Assembly: GCA_007115705.1 (NCBI GenBank)
Contig: QXEO01000152.1
Coordinates: 3,537,046-3,601,045, forward strand
Source of the DNA: Dactylis glomerata
Lineage: Eukaryota; Streptophyta; Magnoliopsida; Poales; Poaceae
Direction of reading: 5' to 3'
DNA: 64,000 nt
Below are positions 43,928-56,983 of this stretch, in pieces (within the stretch, counting starts at the first letter, position 1; each line of letters begins with the position of its first letter). Both the position numbers and the translations under genes were made by a program. The notes under the pieces are model-generated. The model had not been told where the DNA came from, did not search any database, and saw only the letters and a program-made list of their open reading frames with translations.

Positions 43928-45495
43928 CGGATGCACTTTTCCGCAAGGACACTAGCCTACTTACATGCACCGATACACATATTTTGGGTCTTGATGAAAT
44001 CAAGGGACTTCATGCTTCCGGCCCATCCTTTGGAGCCATATTTGCAAAATGTTCAAACATGAAAGGTTTTAATGATTTCTATTTGCATTTGGAATTTGTT
44101 TTCAAAGCTAACAAGTATGCATAACTAAGTTCTCTCTTTGTTGTTTGTTATTACAAGAACTAGACAAATACCCCACGCGTTGCAGCGGGATTTTCTTTAA
44201 AAATCTACTATGTATAAGACACATAGAATAGGAAATTGTCTATTAAAATCATTAAAATTAATCTGAAGATTCAATTAGTCACAATATTCAAAGGCTAAAT
44301 TTTTTTAAAGTTAAATTTTTGTGTATTCGCCAATAAAAAATAGTGAAGTATTTAATTATATGCCTTAAAAGAATTGATGAGGTGGATATATTGCATGCAA
44401 AGATATTAATTAATTAGCATTAATGGGATGACATGGACAATTGATTGGCTAATATAATGGGTGATGTGGATAACTTGCATGTTGAGATAGACAACTTAAA
44501 TGACCCCTTAGTGGGGTTTTGCTTTATAAGAAGTATAGATCATATGGAGGCGGACTCATGGGTCATTTTGGACGCGACAAGACATACACCATTCTCTCAA
44601 TGCACTACTATTGGCCAAAGGTGAAGCATGACGTAGAGCGCCTTCAACGATGCACCGTGTGCTTACAAGCTAAGTCAAAATGCAACTTTTTTTTTATCTT
44701 TACACTCCATTGCCTATACCACATGCACCATGGGCATGATTCCATATTCGTTGTTGTTGATAGATTCTCGAAAATGACTCATTTTATACCATGTGCACTG
44801 AATGGATGATGCTTCGCATATTGCCAACTTGTTTTGTAGGGAAATTGTGCGACTACATGGCGTCCCAAAGAGCATCGTGTCTGACCGCTACATCAAGTTT
44901 ATGAGCTACATGTGGAAGACCATCATGTCCAAGTTTGGCATCAAGCTCCTTTTTTCATTGGCATCACACCCACAAACTGATGGACAAATTGAAGTCCTGA
45001 AAGGAAGCCTTGAGACTCTACTTCGTGTGTTGATCAAGAAAAATCCCAAGGCTTGGGAGGATTGCATACCACACACCGAGTTCGCCTATAATCAAGCCAG
45101 GAACTCTGTCACGTTGAAGAGCCCATTTGAATTTGTGCATGGGTTTGAGCCTCCTACCGTTCCCGACCTCCTATCTCTTCCACTACAAGAGCAAGTCTCC
45201 AAGAATGCCGCATATATGAGGAAGCTACATGAAGAGACTTGTGCAACAATTGAGAAGAAAGTACTTCGTCAAGCCGAGCGAATCAACAAGAACAAAAAGA
45301 CATGAAGATTTGAAAAAAAGAGACCTCGTTTGGATACATCTACGCAAGGAAAGATTACCGAATGAGAGAAACTCAAAGCTCAAGCCACGTGGTGATGGAC
45401 CTTTCAAGGGTCTCAAGCACATCAACGACAACACATACATCATTGACATCCTTTTTTCAAAAAGGAGGCGAAGCCCCAGCCTCTGCATCGATTGA
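43928..45495 (+). pseudogene. Chromovirus pol: end of RNase H and integrase (interrupted by a Helitron)
   Basis: Resumes in frame at the VADAL motif after A(+). After about 200 bases of linker it is interrupted by a Helitron at 44160-44539. It then gives the zinc-binding region (HFGRDKTYTILSMHYYWPK, CTVCLQAKS), the catalytic core (VVVDRFSKMTHFIP, SDRYIKF, HPQTDGQIEV) and the LVWIHLRKERLPNERNSKL segment of CRM/Reina chromoviruses. The second catalytic-site motif reads SDRY in place of SDRD. There are also a frameshift near 44800 and a stop near 45303. It is dead. Confidence 0.88.
44160..44539 (-). mobile_element. Short non-autonomous Helitron
   Basis: Read on the minus strand it starts TCTATACTTC and ends CTAG, and it sits between A and T, as Helitrons do, with no target duplication. 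A GC-rich imperfect hairpin (CCCGCTGCAACGCG-type) lies just before the CTAG end, as in grass Helitrons. Taking the 380 bases out rejoins the chromovirus frame at the integrase zinc-binding region, which supports the exact ends. Confidence 0.82.
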
Positions 45496-46438
45496 TGCAT
45501 ACGGCTCTTTTATTGTTTTATTCAACAAAGGTCTAACAAAGCGGAAATCCACTTTGGCTCCTAGGTGTATATGCACCAGTTGGCCAAAAATCATTTTTCA
45601 AAATGTCTAAAAATTCTGGAAAAAAAATTCTTAGCGTGCATCTATACATTTTATGTTCACTCATCAAGTTTTGTAAGAAAAAGATAATTTTTGTGACCTG
45701 TATAAAAAAGACAATTTTTTATGCTACAAAATTGCTATTTACGTAGCAGTTTTTTTTTTGTCCGTTTTACACAGGCCACAAAAAATGTCTTTTCACACCA
45801 AAACTTTGGTGGATGAACATAGAATGTTCAGATGCATACCAGAAATTTTTTGTTCAATTTTTTTGATTTCTTTAAATGCATTTAAAATATATTTTCATAA
45901 TAGGTGTATTTGCTCTTATGAGCCAAAACACCATGTCCCAAAGCGGAAATCCACTTTGGCTCCTAGGTGTATATGCACCAAACAAAGACCATACATTATA
46001 ATACCCGAAGCCACCACACAACACCTACAGCCGAGACAATGAGAGAAGATCACGCTAACAGGGCCTGAACACAAGAAAGTATCCCATCAATTAGGAGTCG
46101 GGAACATCGCATACCCCGAGACACCCTCTAGGCAAAACGTGAGCGCTCATCCGGACTAGTAGGTTCTTAGTGAGCACCTCATGCGCACGCTACAGAAACC
46201 GTCACCGCCTTCGAACCGCCGAGCAATTTTTAGGATAAAAATCAGTATGATCTTCGTCTTTCCTGCAGTCAACGTCACCATGACGCCAGACAGCGCCTCC
46301 GCCCTACGCGAGTCCATCAAGCCACGACCTTCGCCAAACCTCCGCCGCACCACGCCGCCAAGACACAACATCATCGACGTCTGATTGCTATAGATGGCGC
46401 GGTGATGAATGGTGCCAAAGAACTTGTTGGCGTGTAGT
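45496..46438. other. Unclassified repeat DNA with a 41-bp direct repeat
   Basis: No coding frame is supported. A 41-bp direct repeat (AAAGCGGAAATCCACTTTGG and on to GCACCA) occurs at about 45538-45578 and 45941-45981, enclosing an AT-rich stretch with possible MITE-like ends (TTTGGCTC and GAGCCAAA). The right part (46000-46438) is moderately GC-rich and non-coding. The chromovirus 3' end is not recognisable here. Confidence 0.45.
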
Positions 46439-48068
46439 TGATGAAGTAAATGACCGGCCAGTTGGGAAACCCCAAGAGGAAGGTATGATGAATATAGCAG
46501 CAAGTTTTTCCCTCAGTAAGAAACCAAGGTTTAATCGTCCAGTAGGAAAAAGCCAAACTCAAGAAGGTGATGCTTGCTAGCCTAGTGACACTCCAACAAG
46601 GACGCCGTTAATGATTTCTTGTTAGTGCGTCTTCAACTAATAGCAATGTGGAACCTGCACACAACACAACCAAATACTTTGTTTCCAACTTACGATGAGA
46701 TTGTCAATCTCACCGGTTTGCTTGAAAACAAAGGGTATGAGCGTATCGAGTGGAAAGTGATAGTAGTATGCGAGTAAAGTAAACCGTGCGAGTAAAGTAA
46801 CATGTGATAGCAATATAATGAAAATAGGACCGGGGTCCACAGTTCACTAGTGGTGTCTCTCCATAAGATAAAATAACACATGCTGGGTAAACAAATTACA
46901 GTTGGGCAATTGATAGAATAAAGACAACGTGCAGAGGATCACTATGAGATTTACTCTGGGCATTACAACAAGATACATAGACCGCCATCCAACTGCATCT
47001 ATGACTAATAATCCACTTATGGTGAATCAATCCGAGAACTCCACAAGTATTAAGTTGCGAACAATAGATAACTGCATTAAGCAAAGTGTGTAATGTAAAC
47101 AAAGCATATGCCCTTGAGCATATGAATGTTGTTTTCTCCCTAGTGGCAACAACACATCTACAACCTTAGAGGTTTCTGTCACCCCCCTAGATTAAATAGA
47201 GGCATGAACCCAACTATCGAGCATAAATACCCCCTCTTGGAGTCACTAGTATCTACTCGGCCAAGATAGCTACTAACAACGGAGAGCATGCAAGATCATA
47301 AACAACATAGAGATAACATAAGATAATATTCAGCATATCAACTCAATCATAACACCAATATTCATCGGATCCCAACAAACACAACATGTAGAATTACATA
47401 ACGGTGATCTCGATCATGTAAGGCAGCTCACGAGATCTGAACATGAAGCACATGGTGGAGAAGACAACCATCTAGCTACTGCTATGGACCCATAGTCCAA
47501 GGTAGACTACTCACTCATCGCGCCAGAGGCAAGCATGGCGATGAAGAAGACCTCCGGTGGCGATTCCCCTCTCTGGCAGGGTGCCGAGAAGAGCTTCTGG
47601 ACCCTCCCGATCTCGGATCGACGACAGCGGCGGATCGCGATGTGTTTCTGGAAAAGTGATCGGGTGTTTAGGTTTTTCCCGTCGGGGGGTCTTTATAGGC
47701 GAAGGAGCATTGTCAGAAGTGGACCGAGGCGGTCACACACATAGGGGGCGCGGCCTAGCCCTAGGCCGTGCCGCCCTGTTGTGTGGGTCCCTTGTGGCCC
47801 TACTCCGTCTCCTCTTCGGTTCTCTGGAAGCTTCGGTGAATTTCTGGATGTTTGGCTTTTGTTTCGTCCAATTCTGAGAATATTTCCTGTGTAACTTTTC
47901 TGAAACATAAAAACAGCAGAAAACAGGGAACTGGCACTGTGGCATCTTGTTAATAGGTTAGTTCCAGAAAATGCATAAAAATGCCACGAAGTGTAACGAA
48001 ACACTAAGCAAATGGTGTAAAAACAAGCATGGAGCATCAAAAATTATAGATACGTTAGAGACGTATCA
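46439..48068 (-). repeat. 3' LTR of element D
   Basis: Plus-strand ends TGATGAAGTA and ACGTATCA. The GC-rich inverted repeat lies near 47733-47784 and a TATA-like TTTATAGG lies near 47690. Candidate target duplication on the left is GTAGT, unpaired in this window. Confidence 0.8.
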
Positions 48069-50194
48069 GCATCCCCAAGCTTAACTCCTGCTCGTCCTCG
48101 AGTAGGTAAGTGATAACAAAAGAAATAATTTTTGAGGTGACATGCACCTACACAATCTTGATCATCTATGTAAGCGTTGTGCGCTGGGATCAAAAGAACT
48201 TAAAACATGGGCATGAAAGACATAATCTTGATAGAAGAAACTTAGCAACCATGTTATAACATGAAAAAGAACACAAATGAAAGATCATGAAAATGAAACA
48301 ATGAAAGTCAAACGTGTGTTCAAATCATATGGAAAAACATACAAATGGTTTTCAACTTGTCCTTCATGAGAGAACAAAACATAAATGCATAGGACACCTT
48401 CAAGTTTAAGAGGGCGACTAGATACAAATAATTTAAGAACAAGTGAAACCAACATCATGAATCAATCAATGAAAACTTTGGGACAAGGGACATTATACTC
48501 AGAATGACAACTATGCTCTCTTAGACGGTGCATAAAGGTAGAAGGTGGAGACTCAACATAAAAGTAAAAAAAGGCCCTTCGCAGAGGGAAGCAGTGATTG
48601 CAAGTTTCATAAACCTTCAAAAATTATGGTACTTACTAGCTTTGAGCTCTCATTGACCCCATCATAGGCATCTTGAATGGTTAAAGTTAATGCGAATACA
48701 CTTATGATGCATATGCTTGACAAATCATAAGTTGAAAACCTCGTGTCCCGTGAAGTATGAATACCCAAACCTCATGCTACTTTACTTAGAGTCCCAAGCA
48801 AGCTCTTATCATTGTAAGTATACACGTATCATCGAGAACCGCCAACGGGGTACCTCCGTGCCCGATGACATGGAACAAGCCCACATCAAAATGACAGGAC
48901 AAACAGACAATGAACACCTCGGCATCTCTTTTATTTACCATTGGGATAGCTTTTTATTGTGAGATGCGTTGTCGAATGTTCACTATGGGCATGCTGTAAA
49001 TTTCCACCATGAGTTATGCATGGCTTAGATTAGCGGCCCAGGCATTTCTCTAACACATATACAAACTCCATGATCCCGCAAGATTCCCAATTCATTTCAC
49101 ATTGCGAGTATCCATAAACAAAAGATCACGATATCAACTCAAATGAAAGATAGTGCAATGTTGAAAGCTTGCCCCATGACGACATGGCTGGGCTAATTTC
49201 CAACTCACAACTTGCAAGCATAACAACTCAACATAAGAGAGCCACAATGTCAAAATTTTAAAACAAGAAAGTAAAGTGTGCCATCAGGTTTGTGAGAGCT
49301 TTACTGACCAATTTTCGCATAACACCAAAAAGAATTTAATTTGAAGGATAGATAAAAGCAAGTCAAATGTACTTTGGAATAGCAAATTGCTAATAGGCAT
49401 GTATGGTGGACACATTGGAACAACTTGGTTTTTAGGAGTTGGATGCACGAGTATAGCTCATACTCAGTACAAAATGAGAGCTAGCAAAAGACTGGGAGTG
49501 ACCAACTAAGAGAGCAATAACGGCCATAATCATGCAGAGCGACAAAGCGACATTAAAATAAGCATAAGATGGCATCAAAAGTCAAAAACTAAATGATCAT
49601 AGAGGCTTATGGCGACTTTGTATGAGTTTAACATGTGTGAGCATGCGCCAAGTCAACCCAAATAAAGCATCAAAGGAGAAAACCAAAATAATGCTTCCAA
49701 ATAATTAAAACAATGTATGATTTTTTCAAAGGCTCATTAAGCAATCTCAGTCATTTGAGACAAGTCATGCTATAGCAAAACCACTAAGCATACTATCAAA
49801 AAGACATCAAGCATGATAGGCAAAAGCCTAGGCCGCAGTCTACACAAGCTCCTTCTTGTACCACTTTTTTGCATAAAGCTTTTTCTCTTTTTCAACACCA
49901 TTCAAACTTTTTTTGAATCAACTCTTTTGATGAAAACCAACATGGACCAGAGGTCAAAATACACCTTGATAAAAAGATATAACAAGATCTGAACAAAAAT
50001 CAAGGCAAAAAACGAAAGCTAAACGCAGTTCTAGAAAAAGAAGAACACTCGTTGAACGATAAGAGTGAAAAACTGAGTGTTCTTGGCAAATGAAAAGCAA
50101 GGAAACTTCTCCAAAAGAAATTTGTTGGGGTCCAACCATTTATTGCAGCAAACAAAACTAAACAAAACTGAAAACTAAAGACAACTGACGCTCC
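46439..50194 (-). mobile_element. Element D (minus), 3' LTR and part of the internal region
   Basis: 3' LTR 46439-48068 (family B-like, about 1630 bp), then internal DNA from the polypurine tract (near 48070) to 50194, where element C cuts it. The internal part matches A and B non-coding blocks (for example 48597-49400 matches 55640-56470 of B in reverse). No coding frame is seen in the retained part. The other end is not identified in the window. Confidence 0.8.
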
Positions 50195-51377
50195 TGATGA
50201 CCCACAAGTATAGGGGGTGTATCGTAGTACTTTCAATAAATAAGAGTGTCAAACCCAACGAGGAGCAGAAGGTGTTGACAAGTGGTTTTGATCAAGGATT
50301 CACTATAAATACTAGCAAACAGGTTTTTAGGGGTATTTGGTAACACAAATAAATAAAGTACGAGTAAATAAAAGACAATAGTAATAATTGCTGCAAGTGG
50401 CCCAATCCTTTCTAGAGCAAAGGACAAGCCGGTTGTGTAACTTATGATGACCAAACGTTCTCGAGGACACACGGGAGTTTCTGTCAAGTGTTTTCGCTTT
50501 ATACCGCTAAATAATCTTTATTGGTTTGATAAGTGTTATGGGGGTGAACCTGTGCTAGCGCACTACCCTTACTAGGATAAATACACACATATGATTATAC
50601 CCCTTGCAAGCATCTGCAAATACAAGAAAGTAATTAAGATAAATCTAACCACAGCCTTAAACTCTAAGATCCTACGCTCTCTGGTGCAATGGTTTCCCAA
50701 CGGAGGTTTAGGTTTCTGTCACTCCAGCAACCCCACAATTGGTAGCCAAATACATAATGCATCTCACTAGGCCCATAAATGGTGAAGTATCATGTAGTCG
50801 ACGTTCACATGACACCACTAGTGAAATAGCACCACAACAAATAAATATCAAACCATTAAATATTACTCAACATAATTCCACTACTAATGACTTGACTTCT
50901 CCCATGTCCTCAAGAACTAAACGAACTACTCACAAGACATCATATGGATCATGATCAGAGGTGAAATAATGGTAAATAACAATCTAAACATAAACCTTAA
51001 TTCAACGGTTCCACTCAATAGCATCAACCACAAGAGTAATCAACACCGGGAAAGTTTCCCCTAAGAATTTAACAAGATTCAACTCAAGATGTTACAGCGG
51101 GATGGCAAGGTGATGGTGGAGATGAAGGTGCTAGTGATGGAGATGATGATGATGATGATCCCGATGAAGTCTGGCGCGATGGTGATGACGATGGTGATGA
51201 TCTCCCCTCTCCGGGAAGGAATTTCCCTGGCAGATTTCTGCCTGCCAGAGAGCTTTTCTCTCTCTGGTGTTTTCCACCCCGCAGAGGCGGCAGTGTCTAT
51301 CTCTGAGCCCCCCTGACTTAGGTTTTCGGGGACGATGAAATACGCGAAGGGGCGATGGCAGAAGTGGGTCTGGGTGG

Positions 51378-51431
51378 CCTCACCACAGGGCGGCGCGGCC
51401 AGGGGCTGGGCCGCGCCCCCTGGTGGTGAGG
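51378..51431 (-). repeat. GC-rich two-arm inverted repeat of LTR C
   Basis: Outer arms CCTCACCAC and GTGGTGAGG, inner arms GCGCGGCC and GGCCGCGC. Compared with the A and B LTRs (CCTCACAC with GTGTGAGG), both outer arms changed and the pairing is kept. Confidence 0.75.
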
Positions 51432-51531
51432 TGATGCCGAGTAAATGACCGGCCCGTTGGGAACCCCAAGAGGAAGGTGTGATGAATATAGAATCAAGAT
51501 TTTCCCTCAGTAAGAAAAAAAGGTTTATCGT

Positions 51532-53159
51532 TGATACGTCTCCAACGTATCTATAATTTTTGATGCTCCATGCTTGTTTTTACACCATTTGCCTACTATT
51601 TCGTTACACTTCGTGGCACTTTTATGCATTTTCCGGAACTAACCTACTAACAAGTCGCCACAGTGCCAGTTCCCTGTTTTCTGCTGTTTTTGTGTTTCAG
51701 AAGTGCTACATAGGAAATATTCTCGGAATTGGACGAAATAAGTTCCTGAAGTCTTATTTTTCCCGGAAGCTTCCAGTGATCCGAAGAGGAGACCGAGAGG
51801 GGCCACCGGCCACCCTCACACAAGGGCGGCGTGGCCCAGCCCCTCGCCGCGCCCCCTATGTGTGAGGATGCCTGGGTCCACTTCTGACAATGCCCCTTCG
51901 CCTATAAAGACCCCCCGACGGAAAAAACCTAAGTACCCGATCAATTTTCCAGAAACACATCGCGATCTGCCGCCGTCGTCGACCCGAGATCGGGAGGGTC
52001 CAGAAGCTCTTCCCGGCACCCTGCCGGAGAGGGGAATCGCCACCGAAGGCCTTCTTCATCGCCATGCTTGCCTCCGGAGCGATGAGTGAGTAGTCTACCT
52101 TGGACTATGGGTCCATAGCAGTAGCTAGATGGTTGTCTCCTCCACCATGTGCTTCATGTTTAGATCTCATGAGCTGCCCTACATGATTGAGATCACTGTT
52201 ATGTAATTCTACATGTTTGGTTTGTTGGGATCCAATGAATATTGGTGTTATGATTGAGTTGCTATACTGAAATTTATCTTATGTTATCTCTATGTTGTTT
52301 ATGATCTTGTATGCTCTCCGTTGTTAGTAGCTATCTTGGCCGAGTAGTTGCTAGTGACTCCAATAGGGGGTATTTATGCTCGATAGTGGGTTCATGCCTC
52401 TATTTAACCTGGGGGAGTGACAGAAACCTCTAAGGTTGTAGATGTGCTGTTGCTACTAGGGAGAAAACAACATTCATATGCTCAAGGGCATATGCTTTGT
52501 TTACATTATACACTTTGCTTAATGCAATTATCTGTTGTTCGCAACTTAATACTCATGGGGTGTTCGGATGATATCCCCGAGAGTGGATTATTAGTCAAGT
52601 TGGATGGCGGTCTATGTATTTTATTGTAATGCCCAGAGTAAATCGCATAGTGATCTTCTTGACATATCATGTTTATCTTTATTCTATCAATTGCCCAACT
52701 GTAATTTGTTTACCCAGCACGTGTTATTTATCTATGGAGAGACACCACTAGTGAACTGTGGACCCCGGTCCTATTTCCATCATATTGCTATCACCTGTTT
52801 ACTTTACTCGCACTGTTTACTTTACTCGCATACTTTCACTGCTTTCCACTCGATACGCTCATACCCTTTGTTTCAAGCAAACCGGTGAGATTGACAACCT
52901 CATCGCAAGTTGGGAATAAAGTATTTGGTTGTGTTGTGTGCAGGTTCCACGTTGCTGCTAGCAAAGCAAAGCTTGGACGAGGCGCCATATATAAATTGTC
53001 TGAAGCTGTCGCGAAGCTTGCAAGCATCACCTTCAGTCGTTTGTCTCTCCTCTCGTGAATGATAAACCTTGGTTTCTTAACTGAGGGAAAATCTTGCTGC
53101 TATATTCATCACACCTTCCTCTTGGGGTTCCCAACGAGCTGGTCATGAACCACGCATCA
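51532..53159 (+). repeat. 5' LTR of element B
   Basis: TGATACGTCTC...CACGCATCA, with the inverted repeat at 51814-51867 (CCTCACAC/GTGTGAGG) and a TATA box (TATAAA, 51903-51908). Confidence 0.92.
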
Positions 53160-53169
53160 AGCCATTTTC

Positions 53170-53187
53170 TGGCGCTGTTGCCGGGGA
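53170..53187 (+). other. Primer-binding site for tRNA-Asp, element B
   Basis: TGGCGCTGTTGCCGGGGA, one mismatch from the tRNA-Asp complement, 10 bases after the LTR. Confidence 0.88.
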
Positions 53188-53354
53188 GGAAGTAGAAGAC
53201 TTCTGCGAGGGGAGTTTTTTGCGCACACATCCTTTACTTTGTTATTGTTTTGCTTTACTTTATTTATTTTACCTGCATCGTTTTTTATTAAAAACCTAAA
53301 AAAATTAGAATCCTTGTTAGTTGCTTTTATTTGTTTGCTTTTAGTTTTGCTAAA

Positions 53355-54048
53355 ATGAGTAATCCTGAAGTAGAAGTTTGTAGTTTTAAGCAACAAGGAG
53401 GAGAAAGTTTAAAAGATGCTTGGTACCGTATTAACAATGCCCATCATAGGTGTATAAAAAAGCACTCTACCATGATCCTCCTTAGAAATTTTTATGTTGG
53501 TATATCTAGTTGGAGTAGGTATGTTCTCGGTACTCTTACATGAGGTAATTTTCTGGGTACTCCTGCTGGAGAAGCATGCACTATAATTGAAAGTTTAGTG
53601 GGAATACCACCTATTCATGTTGCTAAAACTGAGACCACCTTGGAGGAGGTGGTAGAAAAGCTTAGCTCTTTAGAGAAAAGTTTGCCAAGTATCCTAGAAA
53701 ATGCTAGCCGAGTTAGTGAATTAATAGAAAACATTGGTAAGAGAATTACCATTTTAGAGGCTAGCACTACTCTTGATAATCAAAACTTAAGGATTGGTAA
53801 ACTAGAGGAGTCTATGGAAACTCTGCTTAATATTCTCTTCTCTTAAATTTAAGAAAGAGAAAGTGTTTGTCGGAAAAGAGCAAAAATTTATGTATGTTCC
53901 CAAGGTTTCCGCGCTTAAACCTCAACATGTTCTTAAAATTTGTAAGACTCTTAGTTCCACTAAGGGTGACTTGCAGGTTGAATCATCTTCGGGAACCTCC
54001 AAAGAGCCTACTGAGGTAATTGATGCTTCATCACTTGATGTTACTTGA
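53355..54048 (+). pseudogene. Element B gag remnant
   Basis: The ATG at 53355 opens a frame resembling the middle of Athila-type gag (CSFKQQGGESLKDAWYRIN, LLRNFYVGISSWSRYVLGTL). A TGA near 53541 stops it. It continues in frame with an IESLVGIPP segment and a coiled-coil-like part (KLSSLEKSLPSILENASRV), stops near 53844, and then shifts to another frame (FVGKEQKFMYVPKVSALKP) to 54048. No pol follows. It is non-functional as it stands, but it shows that B derives from a gag-bearing Athila element. Confidence 0.8.
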
Positions 54049-56983
54049 TTCGCAATTTTCTGCGCCTAGCTCAAAGGCGTTAAAGAAAAGCACTCTTGGG
54101 AGATAACCCAATGTTTTTATTTTCAGTACTTTTTATTTTATTTGAGTCTTGGAAGTCATTACTACTATAATGACCGCTCCTTATCCTTTTTATTTCATTG
54201 TTGTGCCAAGAGAAGCCTCTAATTTGAGTGAGGTAAGATTTGGGGATGTTGCTGTCCTGAAACTGTTTTTGGTGCTGCACCGTAAAAATTCGTATAAATT
54301 CTCTGTACATCTTTTGGACCTGCGATTTCTTGTGCATATGCCCCAGGTTATATCCAAACTTTCATTAGTTGAGCACTTTTTGATTTGAGCAACAGAAAAC
54401 CCCTTAAAAATTCGACCTTTGTCAGCTGTTCTGTTTTGACAGATTTCTGCCAATATTTGTGTTTGCCGCTTTATCGCTTTCTTTTGAATTTTTTTGATCA
54501 CGGAACTTTTGGGAAAGTTCCTACAGTAGTATATGCAATATATGTGGTGGTTTTAGGTTGAAACCTGAAGCAAAAAGAGGTTGATTATATGTTATGCTAC
54601 ACTAATGTTGCTAATAGATTTGTGTTTAGTTTTGTATGAAGGAAGTTTTCAAGTGTAGGGATTGGAGAATGATGAGATGAGTTGAAGAATGGAAAAAGCT
54701 CAAGCTTGGCGATGCCCATGCATCACCCCAAGAAATATCCAATAATTACAAGCGTCAAAGCTTGGGGATGCCCCCGAGGCACCTCTTCTTCATCGGCAAA
54801 AATCAGGTCACCTTTCAAAACACTATATTTTTATTGCTTCATGCACTATGTGTTTTTCTTGGAGCGTCAGTTATTTTAGTTTTCTTAGTTAGTTTAGTTT
54901 TATTTGCTGCAATAAATGGTTGGACCCCAACAAATTTCTTTTGGAGAAGTTGCCTTGCTTTTCATTTGCCAAGAACGCTCTAGTTTTCACTCTTATCAAA
55001 AACCGAGTGTTCTTCTTTTTCTGCTACTGCTTTTGGTTTCCGTTTTCGCCTTGATTTGCGTTCAGACCTTGTCATATCTTTTCATCAAGGTGTATTTTTG
55101 CCTCTGATCTTTATTGGTTTTCATCAAAAGAGGTGTCTTAAAAAATTTCAAATGGTATTGGAAAAGAGAAAAAGCTTTATGCAAAAAAGTGGTACAAGAA
55201 GGAGCTTGTGTAGACTGCGGCTTAGGCTTTTTCATGTCATGCTTGATATCTTTTTGATAGTATGCTTAGTGGTTTTTCTATAGCATGACTTGTCTCAAAT
55301 AACTGAGATTGCTTAATGAGCCTTTGAAAAAATCATGCGTTGTTTTTAATTATTTGGAAGCATTATTTTGGTTTTCTCCTTGATGCTTTATTTGGGTTGA
55401 CTTGGCGCATGCTCACACATGTTGGACTCATACAAAGTCGCCAATAGCCTCTATGATCATTTAGTTTTTGACTTTTGATGCCATCTTATGCTTTTTTTTA
55501 ATGTTGCTTTGTCGCTTTGCATGATTATGGCCATTATTGCTCTCTTAGTTGGTCGCTCCCAGTCTTTTGCTAGCCCTCGCCTTGTACTGAGTATGAGCTC
55601 TACTCATGCATCCAACTCCTAAAAACCAAGTTTGCCAAAGTGTCCACCATACGTACCTATTAGCAATTTGCTATTCCAAGTAAATTTGACTTGCTTTTAT
55701 TTACTCTTCAAATTAAACTCTTACCAGTGTTATGCGAAAATTGGTCTGTAAAGCTCTCACGAACCGGAAGGCACACTTTACTTTTTCCTGTTCTTAAAAA
55801 TTTGACATTGTGGTCTCTTATGTTGAGTTGTTATGCTTGCAAGTTGTAAGTTGGAGACTAGCCCAACCATGCCGTCATGGGGCAAGCTTTCAACATTGCA
55901 CTTCTCTTTTGAGTTGATATCGTGATCTTTTGTTTATGGATGCCCGCGGTGTGAAATGAATTGGGAATCTTGCGGGGATCATGGAGTTTGTATATGTGTT
56001 AGGGAAACGCCTGGGCCGCCAATCTAAGCCATGCATAATTCATGGTGGAAATTTGCAGCATACCCATGGTGGACATTCGACGATGCATCTCAAAATAAAA
56101 AGCTATACAAATGGTAAATAAAAGAGATGTCGAGGTGTTCATTGTCTGCTTGTCCTGTCATTTTGATGTGGGCTTGTTCCATGTCATCGGGCACAGAGGT
56201 ACCCCATTGGCGGTTCTCGATGATACATATATACTTACAATGACAAGAGCCTTGCTTGGGACTCTAAGTTGAGTAGCATGAGGTTTGGGTACTCGTATTC
56301 ACGGGACACGAGGTTTTCAACTTATGATTTGTCAAGCATATGCATCATAATTGTTCTCGCATTAACTCTAACCATTCAAGATGCTTATGATGGGGGCAAT
56401 GAGAGCTCAAAGCCGGTAAGTACCATAATTTTTGAAGGTTTATAAAACTTGCAATCACTGCTTCCCTCCGCGAAGGGCCTTTTTTCTACTTTTATGTTGA
56501 GTCACCACCTTCTATCTTTATGCACCATTAAGAGAGCATAGTTGTCATTCTTAGTATAATGTGCATTGTCCCAAAGTTTTCATTGATTGATTCATATAGT
56601 TGGTTTCACTTGTTCTCAAATTATTTGTATCCAGTCGCCCTCTTAAACTTGAAGGTGTCCTATGCATTTATGTTTTGCTCTCTATGAAGGACAAGCTGAA
56701 AACCATTTGTATGTTTTTCCTTATGATTTGAACACACGTTTGACTTTCATTGTTTCATTTTCATGATCTTTTGTTTGTGTTCATTTTCATGTTTACAACA
56801 TGGTTGTTAAGTTTTTATTGTCAAGATTATATCTTTCATGCCCATGTTTTAAGTTCTTATGATCCCAGCTCACAACGCTTACATATGTGATCAAGATTGT
56901 GTAGGTGCATATCACCTCAAAAATTATTCTTTTGTTATCACTTACCTACTCGAGGACGAGCAGGAGTTAAACTTGGGGATGCT
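54049..56983 (+). other. Element B internal non-coding region
   Basis: No supported coding frame. The left part matches A (two polypurine-tract copies near 54704 and 54759, the first with one change). The part from 55640 to 56470 matches D rather than A. It ends with the polypurine tract at the 3' LTR. Confidence 0.8.

Noticed and set aside
51139..51162. GATGAT-type microsatellite as a feature of interest
   Set aside because: Short simple repeat within the C LTR with no further support.
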